Shown here: one piece after another, positions 44,225-53,845 of the stretch | Layout of the letters: each line of letters starts with the position of its first letter | Position numbering within the stretch: the first letter of the stretch is position 1 | DNA from: Strigamia acuminata | Taxonomy: Eukaryota > Arthropoda > Chilopoda > Geophilomorpha > Linotaeniidae | NCBI GenBank assembly: GCA_949358305.1 | Contig: OX442314.1 | Span: forward strand, 57,917,369 to 57,981,368 | DNA length: 64,000 bases | Reading direction: 5' to 3' | Notes under the pieces: generated by a model | Seen by the model: the letters and a program-made list of their open reading frames with translations, nothing else | The model's database searches: none | What the model was told of the DNA's origin: nothing | Translations under genes and position numbers: made by a program

Positions 44225-44525
44225 AGGGCCACTGGACGGTGTGTGGCAGTGACACAGGTCACCCTTGGGTGGCCCAGCGGTCACGTCCCCCGGATAAGCA
44301 GGGATTTAGAGGCCACACACAACACCCAATGGGGTTAAATAAACCCAGGGGATCTGACTTTGTCCGAAGACGACAGCACCACCATGTCCAAGGTGGAATA
44401 ACATTTGGGTGATGGGAATCACCTCGCCCAGACTGGCTGAAAAATAAACCTAGCTATTGCAAATGATGTATGAAAAAACACAGTTCACCGAGTCTGAGCG
44501 TAATAGACTTGGGACAAAACAAAAA
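44225..44525. repeat. Dispersed repeat, copy 2
   Basis: Counterpart of 27625-27940, same orientation, diverged by substitutions and small indels. It ends just before the short LTR element. Confidence 0.75.
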
Positions 44526-44581
44526 TTGTATAATTAAACAATAATATGAAACAACACAAATAAGTTAAGAAATAACAATAT

Positions 44582-45125
44582 TGTTACGTGTGGGTTGGGG
44601 TGAACCACACACATAACAAATGCTAATTAATTTAGCAAAGACCTTGAAAAGCTTCAGGTGAAATGATTGAGAGAACTGATTTATCATTTAAATAAATCTC
44701 TTTTATTCTATGGGATTTATTACAAACTTAACAAAATCAAATGATAAACATAATCCTTTATTTTACATAAACATAAAGAAAGAAAGCAAGAATGATAATC
44801 AAATTATATCTCTATGAATTTGGAAAGGCGGGGTGGGACCAAGCGCTGTGTGCGCTGGTCCACAGAAGCCTTTACTTACCATGTTAACTGTTTGAGGCTC
44901 AGAACATTTCTGCTCTCTCAAACCCACTTAGCTCACCAGGTAAACTCTGGGTCCACCCCCGCTCTACTTGATTGATTAGTCCAGTTGCCCTGTGCATAAT
45001 TAACACAGTGACAACTGGTGAGCGGATTTGGAAACTCCAGTGTGCCTAGTGAGAGCTTTCAGAATTAATTCTCTAAACAGAGCGTTTAGGCCCGCTGTCG
45101 TACAGCGAGGTCTGCGCTCGTAACA
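44582..45125 (-). repeat. 3' LTR (minus orientation) of TRIM-like element
   Basis: 544-bp LTR. Begins TGTTACGTGTGG and ends CTCGTAACA on the plus strand. Confidence 0.9.
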
Positions 45126-45574
45126 GCCCCCCCCTTTGAAAAATTTTGGCCTCCAAAATTCAAATTATTTCAAATGGAAATACCCCCAAATTTCTACTTC
45201 GAGATTATCATTTTCACTTCTAACTTTCAACATCATTCTTGCTTTTCACAAAATTATTAACAAAATTTACGAGAATTGTTCTATTACCTTTATATCCCTC
45301 AATTCTTAGTTTAACAATACTTTTCTTGGAAAAGCCAATTACATAAAATTAAACTCTTCGTGTTTATCTATACACAAGAGAAAATCTAAAACAAAATTTT
45401 ACACAAAATTATACAGATAACAATTGTAATTTCGATTTTTAATCTTCTTCGATTTCTTCAATTGTCGCATCCTCATTTTCAGGGACAAATTTTCAACTAT
45501 TTTACTCAAAATTCCAGATTTTTACTAACATTTTAGCTCTTAAATAAAGCAATTATACAGGGTCTTTTAATTCC

Positions 45575-45586
45575 GCATCTCCACCA
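45575..45586 (-). promoter_or_regulatory. Primer binding site, tRNA-Ala type
   Basis: Minus-strand TGGTGGAGATGC starts 3 nt inside the 5' LTR border. It matches the complement of a tRNA-Ala 3' end over 12 nt; the next bases diverge. Confidence 0.65.
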
Positions 45587-45589
45587 CTT

Positions 45590-46133
45590 TGTTACGTGTG
45601 GGTTGGGGTGAACCACACACATAACAAATGCTAATTAATTTAGCAAAGACCTTGAAAAGCTTCAGGTGAAATGATTGAGAGAACTGATTTATCATTTAAA
45701 TAAATCTCTTTTATTCTATGGGATTTATTACAAACTTAACAAAATCAAATGATAAACATAATCCTTTATTTTACATAAACATAAAGAAAGAAAGCAAGAA
45801 TGATAATCAAATTATATCTCTATGAATTTGGAAAGGCGGGGTGGGACCAAGCGCTGTGTGCGCTGGTCCACAGAAGCCTTTACTTACCATGTTAACTGTT
45901 TGAGGCTCAGAACATTTCTGCTCTCTCAAACCCACTTAGCTCACCAGGTAAACTCTGGGTCCACCCCCGCTCTACTTGATTGATTAGTCCAGTTGCCCTG
46001 TGCATAATTAACACAGTGACAACTGGTGAGCGGATTTGGAAACTCCAGTGTGCCTAGTGAGAGCTTTCAGAATTAATTCTCTAAACAGAGCGTTTAGGCC
46101 CGCTGTCGTACAGCGAGGTCTGCGCTCGTAACA
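45590..46133 (-). repeat. 5' LTR (minus orientation) of TRIM-like element
   Basis: Appears identical to 44582-45125. Confidence 0.9.
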
Positions 46134-46241
46134 ATATATTAATAATAAACAATTTTTTTATTTTAATTTATTCTTTTGTCACTTAAATAATATTAACAAA
46201 TTGATTAAATTAATCCATAAATAGACAACAACTTATCCATG

Positions 46242-47693
46242 TCATCGACGGCACACGTTTTTTGAAGTTGCATGCGCGTTTGAAAAGCAAAAATTCAAAA
46301 ACCGGTCGATTTTTGGCCGCCGAGTTTCGTCAATGTCGCGAAGAGAAGCACACACTGCGTTTGCAAGAGAACACATCTCTGTCCTAAAAATCGCCATCTC
46401 TTCTTCACAAGTGATGGACTCTTTGACCACCTTCTCCAACAAATCCCAATTCAATTCAAACACGCGATCGGTGGCGATGTTTTTCGTAACACACCTCGTT
46501 AAAACTCTTCGCTTGTTCTCGGCATCCTGCAACAACAGTCGGACATTTCGAAAATCCTGAACGCAAATTTCCAAACCGACAAAAAACAATGAGAAATGAT
46601 CTTCCAAAACCCAATTACAACAATCAATTTTCAGTTCGGTCGGAGCGATCCTCAACAAATCCGTCAGACAGTCTTTGACCGCGACAACGTTGACGCAGTT
46701 TTTCCAAGAACTCACTTTAACCAACGCATTGAGTGTCAAGTGAAGTTCGTTACTCGTAAACCGTTTGATCATGCGAGTGACGGTCGGCGTGAAAAACTGA
46801 ACCAGCAGAAAATCGTACAAGAAGATGATGCACAATCTGTGATTCGAAATCGAATCGGCTTGTTCATTGTTGCATTGGGAGAGCAGAAAACTGAGCATGT
46901 AAATTCCAAAACGATTGCCCCCGCCATCGTTTTCTTCGTGATTTTCGATCGTGACTTCAATCAAAGTATCGAGCACACCTCCTGGCTGGAGGAATTCTAA
47001 AAGTAAATCATTTCTTTCGCTCTCCGTCATCAGTGACCAGAAATACTCGACCGCGCTCTGGTTAAGGTTTACCACGGACTTCACACACATGTCGGATTTG
47101 CTGTTGGAGCTAATTTGATTCGAGTCAATTTCTAACAAATGTTCCTTCCAAAAGTGTCGCATTTCGGATGTTAAACGCCCGTCGTGCGGTTCGGTGCCTG
47201 CGAAAAGTCGTTTTAAATCGTGCGAATATTCGTCCCAAAGATCTTTCATTCGATCTTGCAAACAATACACGCAAGAAATGTCGAGTTTTTGCTCCACTGA
47301 CAAATCTTGCGATTGCGAAAGAATTCGCGCCGATTGGGTCACGTCCAGTCGTCCATTCACCGTCCAGCGGGAACACTTTGCCGCGAGTTTCGCCCATCGA
47401 GGCGTGATAACGCCAAACACGTGGTACGTTAAGTGGAAGAACCAATTCGAAAGTTCGTTTCCAACGTGTCTGATTAAAAGGCGCAACGAAGGATTTAAAT
47501 GTTTCGGAATAGTCAACGAAACGTTGATTTGCTCACAAATCTCAAGTTCTACATTTGACCGATGTTTGATCAAAGTGTTTCCTGAAACCCAGTTGTCGTC
47601 GTTTTCCGTTTCTAAGTAATTTTTCCATAAATTAATCGCAGTTTCGACCATCGCAATGTGCTGAAAACTCGGGACGTGTAAAGTCAATTGCAT
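46242..47693 (-). CDS. Intact member of an unknown intronless protein family
   Basis: 483-aa single-exon ORF, ATG at 47693-47691, stop at 46242. It is Leu/Cys/Trp-rich, predicted mostly helical, with no signal peptide, transmembrane segment or zinc motif I can name. Segments shared with the truncated copies at 16408 and 28140 include VPSF.HIA.VE.A..LW, LIRHVGNELSNWFFHL and WTVNGRLDVTQSAR. Repeated L-x-x-C and W/F patterns suggest helical-repeat architecture, possibly a protein-interaction scaffold. The open frame, shared promoter and multicopy state argue for a real, amplifying gene family. By memory such families occur in spiders; I cannot verify that. Function unknown. Confidence 0.8.
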   Translation of the reverse strand: MQLTLHVPSFQHIAMVETAINLWKNYLETENDDNWVSGNTLIKHRSNVELEICEQINVSLTIPKHLNPSLRLLIRHVGNELSNWFFHLTYHVFGVITPRWAKLAAKCSRWTVNGRLDVTQSARILSQSQDLSVEQKLDISCVYCLQDRMKDLWDEYSHDLKRLFAGTEPHDGRLTSEMRHFWKEHLLEIDSNQISSNSKSDMCVKSVVNLNQSAVEYFWSLMTESERNDLLLEFLQPGGVLDTLIEVTIENHEENDGGGNRFGIYMLSFLLSQCNNEQADSISNHRLCIIFLYDFLLVQFFTPTVTRMIKRFTSNELHLTLNALVKVSSWKNCVNVVAVKDCLTDLLRIAPTELKIDCCNWVLEDHFSLFFVGLEICVQDFRNVRLLLQDAENKRRVLTRCVTKNIATDRVFELNWDLLEKVVKESITCEEEMAIFRTEMCSLANAVCASLRDIDETRRPKIDRFLNFCFSNAHATSKNVCRR

Positions 47694-47730
47694 GATTAAC
47701 GATTTAAAAGTGATTCGTCTTCAGTGATTT

Positions 47731-47745
47731 GCCTTTATATTTCTC
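47731..47745 (-). promoter_or_regulatory. TATA box of the intact family gene
   Basis: Minus-strand AAATATAAAGGC (TATAAAG at 47740-47734) lies 41-47 nt upstream of the ATG, leaving a leader of about 10-20 nt. Equivalent boxes occur in both truncated copies. Confidence 0.65.
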
Positions 47746-48707
47746 TTCTGGAGAATAAACGTTCCACGTGCGTACTGTAAGTAGTCGTTGGCGCCGAACG
47801 TTTAAAAGACGTAACGAGTTAATCAATTTTAATTACCGGTATTTTGAATAAATCAATAAAAAAAATCCAAATGAAAAATATTTTGATTTTATTTGCAGCC
47901 CATTAAAAATGCCATTAATTAAAATACTAAAAAACTATAAAATTACTCGACTAGAAATTCGTTCGGGCAGGGATTCGAACCCGCGGATTCTACCGTAGAT
48001 GTTTGAAAGCTTTCGACAGATGCATTCTTGTGACGACATTTGAAAGCTGTCATTTCAAATGGTGATTCGAGAGTCGGTTTTCTGCGAGTTTTCTTTCTAC
48101 ATATGATATTCCAAATTTTATTTTAATTTTTGCACCAATTACATAATATCCGTCGAAAATCGAAAGAACTAAATCTATAAGATTAATAAGTTTAAAGATT
48201 GGTTCTATCATTACATGGTGCCCGTGTCTTACTTTAGTAAACCCCGTGTTCATGTCCGCTCACGACACATTTCAGGTTGTTGATTTGGTTGCATTCCCAA
48301 CGGTATTTTTCTAACTTATTTGCATCAATTCGTTTCGCTTTTTCTCAATTTCCATTCCAGTATTTTTATTCCCGGTGCTCGTGTTTCCTCGGAGCTGTGT
48401 TTTGGCTAAAACCGAGAGGAATTGCAAAGTTTGGTTAAACGGTGTTCGGATTCAAGTTTGTCGTATTACATTTACATAATTACGGTATTTGAAATATTTT
48501 TGTATTATTCATTTTTATTTTTCAAGTTGCTTATTTCACATCGGATCAGTTGTTGTCGTTCATCCTGATTTAACGGATGAAATTCAATACAAATTCTCAA
48601 GCTCGTTCATTGAGGAAGTTTTTTTATGTGGTATAAAATCCAACTCTCTTGCCAGCGGTGAATTTCTGTTAATTCTTGTGTATCTTTTTCTTTAAATTAG
48701 TTGTTAC
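47746..48707. other. Upstream region of family gene, tRNA-like motif, no other gene
   Basis: Minus strand 48040-47965 has a perfect B box (GGGTTCGAATCCC context) within a stretch starting GTCGTCACAA, like 28690-28765. A and T ATTTTGATTTTATTTGC block (47878-47895) is shared with the other copies. The rest is AT-rich with no supported ORF. Confidence 0.45.
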
Positions 48708-48844
48708 AGTCCGTGCACGGTATCTTGATGCTAAATTCGTACTGCGCATCCCATTATTGCGCAGACGATTTTCTAATTCCAGTTGTTATGTGGCAGTATT
48801 AAGCCTAATATTAGGCCTAATAATGCGAAAATAAGGTAAATAAA
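48708..48844. repeat. Left TIR of a MITE split by element 2
   Basis: About 135 bp that is the inverted complement of 62255-62396, beginning AGTCCGTGCACGGTATC. About 90 percent identical by eye, with small indels. TA beside both ends hints at a Tc1/mariner-type target, not certain. Confidence 0.85.
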
Positions 48845-48899
48845 CAAAAATATTTTGGTACTACGTTGTAAATTACTTTTAATTATGAGTTTATTGTCG

Positions 48900-50063
48900 T
48901 GTAATGAATCGCGTTTCCCGAGCGGTTTGGGACGCGTTTGAAAGACGCCGCGATACAGAAAATCTTGGGAGCCTGGTCCTCGAGACCTGCCCAGCCGTGA
49001 GTGCACGCCTTATGTCGGTAGCACACACTCCAGATCCCGATCTTTACACGAATATTTATTTTGGCCGGGTATTCCGAGCTACTAAAATGGGGGGACAGAA
49101 TTTGCTTAGCGGTCACCAGAGTCAAGACCCAACGCGCGTCCCGCAACGTATCGTGCAGATCACAAGATCACACGAAGTTAAACGAAACACGTAACGTCCC
49201 GACTCACAAGCGTCCGCCTCGCTGTCGAAGTGAAGCGTGAAATGCGTGCTAACGCGTGCGTATCTGGCCTGCACGGTCACTCAAATCCCTAACTAAACCT
49301 CGCACAAGTGCTTAATTAAGCTAAAGCCCGTAGTGGGCGGCGAAACCAAGCTACGCGCCGAATGCATGAAATAAATAGACACAAAGACTTCAGTTTGAAA
49401 GCCAAACAAACTTATCCTGCCTAAATAGCGACGCGTCACGGCGCTTAAAACGATACGAAAAGAAGCGGAAAAACAACAGGTTCAAATGGATAAAACTGTG
49501 AGTTAACACTAATAAAGATGAGATGAAAACCTAGAGTCATGTCTCAGAACTACTAGGTGAAAACAAAGCAGCAAGTGAGCTTTGTGAAGTGAGCTAAGAC
49601 TCTGCCATGAGCACTGGCTCCAAAGAGCACCTACGCGTTCGGGATACAGAGCTTAACTCCGGAAAAAAGGGAAAAATAGGGTGAAAGGTAAACTTGGACT
49701 CATCCAAGCTCAACCAATCACGGAAGAGTCAAGAGCCAATCAGTACAGTCGGTGCATACTAAGTGTATGACTAACGTCGACGCGTACTGACCAGAATAGA
49801 AATGCAAATGAGTTCGCATCAAAACAATAAACAGAAATAGAAAAACTAGGAAGAGATAAGAGAGAAGTGAGAGAAAGAGAAGAAAGTTAGGAATGAGTAA
49901 GGGATAAGAAAGGAAGAAATGAGGGAAAAAATGAGGAGAATTCGGCTAAACGTAAGACAGAATGTAAACAATACAAGGTAGGAACACAATTAGGGTTTAT
50001 TAGAAACACAACACGGGGGAAACAATGCGTACTACTCGTACGCGTGAACACCGGACCGTGACA
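48900..50063 (-). repeat. 3' LTR of element 2
   Basis: 1164 bp, identical as far as read to 61082-62245. The 96-codon plus ORF at 48904 (MNRVSRAVWDAFERR) recurs in both LTRs and is not taken as a gene. Confidence 0.95.
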
Positions 50064-50693
50064 CGCCCCAACCACCAGAGTTTTATTGCTCCGGTTAAAA
50101 TGGCAATGAAACGATACAAAGCAGGAACAAAATCAAAAAACATAATCAAAATCAATAAACAATCAAAATAGACTAGATTCGCCGCAACCTTAGCGGTCTT
50201 AAACTTAAGAATGATGCGATAACAAAAGAGAATGACTAAATCAAACATTCGCGTCAGACGCGTTAAATAATAAACTAAACAACAGCAAGAATGCATTTGG
50301 CACTAAGATAAATTCTAAAACTAACAAAAAATCACCATACAATCCTTGATTGTCGGGAAAACCAACGCCTGGCGCGGCCAGCCGCACAGCCAAAGGAAGA
50401 AAATTTAGAGGTCATCTCCATCCGGTACGTGATTGCCGGAGGAGGAATGAACATCCTTCGGCCGTGCAGGTGGTCACAGAGGGCGCGGTAAACACTAGAA
50501 AATAAACAAAAATAAATAAATATCACAATCGGTAAAAAATATCACATTCAGTTATCACAACTTGGAAAACGAAATATAAAATTATAAAATGAACACGCGT
50601 TTGAATGGGGGCTTACCCACCCAAACCAAAAAATGCGTAAAAACAAAAAGTCACGTTTAGTAAGTCCACACAGGTTCAAGTCACTGTCAACAC

Positions 50694-52475
50694 TTAGTCA
50701 CTATCTCCTGGGAACACCACACGGAGAATCTCCTCGACCAGGAGCACCACACGACACGCAATCACATCCCCAAGCTGGTCCTCGTTTCGGGGGCGATAAC
50801 GCGTAAGGTTGGACGCGATGAGCTGCTCCAGGGCCCCGATCTGAGTGTCGTCCAGCTCGAAGAGGGCCATGGCCTGGTTCTCCGGCCACCCATGTTCTGC
50901 CCTCGCGACGGCATAAAAATACTGCCGCCACAAGTCCGGGTCCGCCTGTAAAAAGGTCGTCGGATCGCGAAGGGAAGGCCGTTGCCAATCGAGGGCCCCA
51001 AAGGGAAAAAGCTCGTCGAAACCGGTGCGTGCCCACACAGTCGTGGGAAACTCACTCACACGCGTATAACGCATCCAGTCGCTATTGCTTTGCTGGCAGA
51101 AAATCACTCGCTGAACCGCAGCACTCAAGTCCCTAAAGTTCATGCTGGAAACCGCAAGGGGGTTGCAACTGGGGCTCGAATTTCGCCGGGCCTGGCGCTC
51201 AAATCTACGTGTCGCCTGCTCGGGTACGACGTCCGGCTCGGGGGCAGGCATGATGGCCTTTCGCTTACACGGGGCCGGCGCGCCACCAGCGACTCTTCCT
51301 CCAGAAATGCCCCGAATATGCCCTTCCGCAATCTTGGCGAGGGCCCGTCGCTCCAAGCGAGTACGCGCTGATTGTTGGTGACGCGAATACCCACTACAAT
51401 TCCGGGCCAAAAACTGTTCAGGAGTTTCTCCCGCCGTCTTGGGTGCCTCCTGGATGACCGTAGGCGTCTCCGCGGCCCTCCTCACCGGGACCAAAGCCAA
51501 TTCTTCCACCTCACAAATGGGCTGCGACGCCTCAACTGCCGGAAGTCCTCCTGCCGCCTCGGTCACATCTCGAATCTCCACAGTGGAGTCGGGTGGTATA
51601 GCTCGTCGGAGGCGGGCGGCCGCGTGGAGATGGAGCCGACGAAGCTGGGCGATCTCCTCAATCAGGTGTTCGTTACGCTCCTCGATACAGCGTACGCGTT
51701 CCTGTTCCTCCTCCTCGGGTGTGGCTCCCCATCTGGTCACCGTTTCGGGATCCTCTCTCTTCTGCAGCTCCCTAGAGTGGAGGGGACGCGTAATGGTCGG
51801 CATCTCGTCCTGATTGGAATGTCGGATGACATTAATCGAACTCGTGCCGTCTGGAAGTCCACGCAACATCACTGGCAACGGGGGTGCACAAGCTCCCTCC
51901 ACCGGCACAATCGAGTTCATCGGCGGATACTGCCAATTTCTAGGTCTAATCCCAGCCGCCGTGGCCTCCGACACGGTGTTCCTCCAAAACGTCTCGTGGC
52001 GCCGGACAAAACGCGTTGTGGCGTACGCGTCACCCCGGATTACTTGGAATTCCTCCGGCCATTTAAACTGTGAAAGGTCCCGTCTGTCCCAAAAAGGCTT
52101 ACGGAGCGCCATCGCCTGAAGCCGACGCATCCAAATCTTGAAGGGGCCACGGCGGAGGGCGCCTTTTCCTTTACACGCCGGGCATTCCTTGGTCCCCCTC
52201 TCAATGTGCCCCCAACCCGAGCAGTAGGGACATATCTCGAAGTTAGGGAATCCTCCCTCTTTTGGATGATCGGGGTGCCATGGCGGAATCAAAATTGGTC
52301 CACCGGCATACAAATCCGGAACTGGGTAGGGCGGCTTGTAGGTCCCACGACGCGTTGAGGAACGTGGACGCGGATCTGGGCATTGTTCCGCTCCTGCCGC
52401 TCCCTCGTCGTCCCAAAATTCTTCATCGGTCGACACATCATCGAGGCTCTCATTGTCGCTGTCCGAGTCTGCCAT
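50694..52475 (-). CDS. Third ORF of element 2, with DnaJ-type zinc finger motif
   Basis: 593-aa ORF, ATG at 52475. N-terminus highly acidic (DSDSDNESLDDVSTDEEFWD). Residues about 80-104 hold CPYCSGWGHIERG and CPACKGKG: two CxxCxGxG units as in the central zinc domain of type I DnaJ proteins, here half the usual four. The middle is Glu-rich and probably coiled coil (EEEEQERVRCIEERNEHLIEEI). The C-terminal 130 residues are helical and Trp/Phe-rich. No signal peptide or membrane segment, so not an envelope. An acceptor-like TTCTTTCTGTGATTTAG ends 17 nt upstream of the ATG (about 52492). Function unknown; RNA or chaperone-related binding is only a guess. Confidence 0.8.
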   Translation of the reverse strand: MADSDSDNESLDDVSTDEEFWDDEGAAGAEQCPDPRPRSSTRRGTYKPPYPVPDLYAGGPILIPPWHPDHPKEGGFPNFEICPYCSGWGHIERGTKECPACKGKGALRRGPFKIWMRRLQAMALRKPFWDRRDLSQFKWPEEFQVIRGDAYATTRFVRRHETFWRNTVSEATAAGIRPRNWQYPPMNSIVPVEGACAPPLPVMLRGLPDGTSSINVIRHSNQDEMPTITRPLHSRELQKREDPETVTRWGATPEEEEQERVRCIEERNEHLIEEIAQLRRLHLHAAARLRRAIPPDSTVEIRDVTEAAGGLPAVEASQPICEVEELALVPVRRAAETPTVIQEAPKTAGETPEQFLARNCSGYSRHQQSARTRLERRALAKIAEGHIRGISGGRVAGGAPAPCKRKAIMPAPEPDVVPEQATRRFERQARRNSSPSCNPLAVSSMNFRDLSAAVQRVIFCQQSNSDWMRYTRVSEFPTTVWARTGFDELFPFGALDWQRPSLRDPTTFLQADPDLWRQYFYAVARAEHGWPENQAMALFELDDTQIGALEQLIASNLTRYRPRNEDQLGDVIACRVVLLVEEILRVVFPGDSD

Positions 52476-53845
52476 GACAACACACTACTCTAAATCACAG
52501 AAAGAATGTAAACAAATGAACAAACAATAAATTACAAAATGGTTCAAATTCATGGACAAAAATTCAACGCATATAAACATGGCGAACAAACAAAAAATAC
52601 ACAGTGCTCAGAATTATGACGCTGGTTCTAATGAGGAAATTTACATAAGTGTGCAACGCATAAATGAACATAATCAAAACGAAAAATGCATAAGCCTCAG
52701 CATTAACTAGCATAGTTGAGAAGTAGCTATCCAGGCCGCTGACAAGCACCGGATTCCAAAATACTCGCTATAACCCACAAGGTGAATACAAGCGCTATAA
52801 CTGACAATTTGATAATTTCAAAGAAAAGGTACAAATTAATATAAAATGCAGTTGCACACTCCCAATATACAGCTTCAACTAAGATGCAGAACACCCAGTA
52901 TATAACATGAAATAGCCAAAGATATACGCACAAAAAATGGGTTCGCATTACATGAATAAATTGAAAATAAAGATCAAAATATCTAAAGTGCAAACAAATA
53001 AGCAATAGCAAAGCTCTTCTAAGTAGAATACAAACAAGAACGTGAAAAGTACAAAGTACGCGTCCTGTAAATGCATAGGCATTCTAAACAAATATGAGCA
53101 CGAGCGCGTGGCTAAATGTCAAAAGACAAACGCGAAGAAAAATGTTCTAAGTCCAACAAAGATGGACGCCAAGGCCCGGATTGAGGCTAAAACTCAGTCA
53201 CGTGACCCTAACAAAATTCCTCAACGAAGTGCAAATTCGGCCATGTTGTTTCTCGAAAAGTGAGAGTGACGAAAATTCCAAGCCCGAGCCGTAAAAATGT
53301 CAAAACAAAACTAACAACGCGTAAAATCAAACTAAACGAAGTTAAACAATTGAATAACTCAATAATTCTAACAATAAGGCGTGAAAAAATAAAGTTTTGT
53401 CGACACGGCGCGAGCGACGGCGTTCGCCACACTAACTCACGAGTAAAAATACAAAATTGTCCATGAAATGAAAAATAAACACACTCACGGTTACAAATAC
53501 ACTAAAATCCAATGCTCCTCGCCCCGTCGAACACCCAAATCCGCTATTCTATGCGTTGTCGAACTCCGCTGAAATCGCACGAGGTAAACGCGTCCAACAA
53601 GTGGGGGAAAATGGCGCCCGAGCACAAGTGTGAAAAACACGTGGTCGATCATCTGACCAATAAACACTCAGCGCCGCCCCACGAGGAAATTGCTTACCAA
53701 TTCTTCTGAATAGCGAACTTGAGCCCCGACGAGCGGACAAAGACACGGAAAAAATACAAAAACTTGAGATTAACAAATAAAACAAGTAAAAATTAGCAAT
53801 AATTTCCAAACACAATAAAGAAACAAAAACGACACTTTGACACAA
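52476..53845 (-). other. Pol-ORF3 spacer of element 2 with splice-like signals
   Basis: 1.37 kb between pol and the third ORF. No credible ORF. A consensus donor GTGAGT (minus, 53488-53483), a second GTGAGT near 53430, and the acceptor near 52493 could remove most of it as an intron of about 1 kb. Confidence 0.45.

Larger units (their letters stand above)
44582..46133 (-). mobile_element. Short non-autonomous LTR element (TRIM-like)
   Basis: Two 544-bp LTRs (44582-45125, 45590-46133), TG...CA ends (TGTTACG...CGTAACA), flanked by ATAT (44578-44581, 46134-46137). I saw no difference between the LTRs. The 464-bp interior has no pol. Its orientation is minus: a PPT (G run complementary to 45126-45134) abuts one LTR and a tRNA-Ala-like PBS the other. 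The interior may retain the last codons of an ancestral pol (minus-strand KFVPENEDATIEEIEED then stop near 45440-45490). It must be mobilised by a related autonomous element. Confidence 0.9.

Noticed and set aside
48904-49194. 96-codon ORF in the LTR of element 2, repeated at 61086-61376
   Set aside because: Same reason; open frame in a GC-rich LTR, antisense to the element.
51372-52073. 233-codon plus-strand ORF inside element 2
   Set aside because: Antisense shadow of the third ORF in GC-rich sequence.
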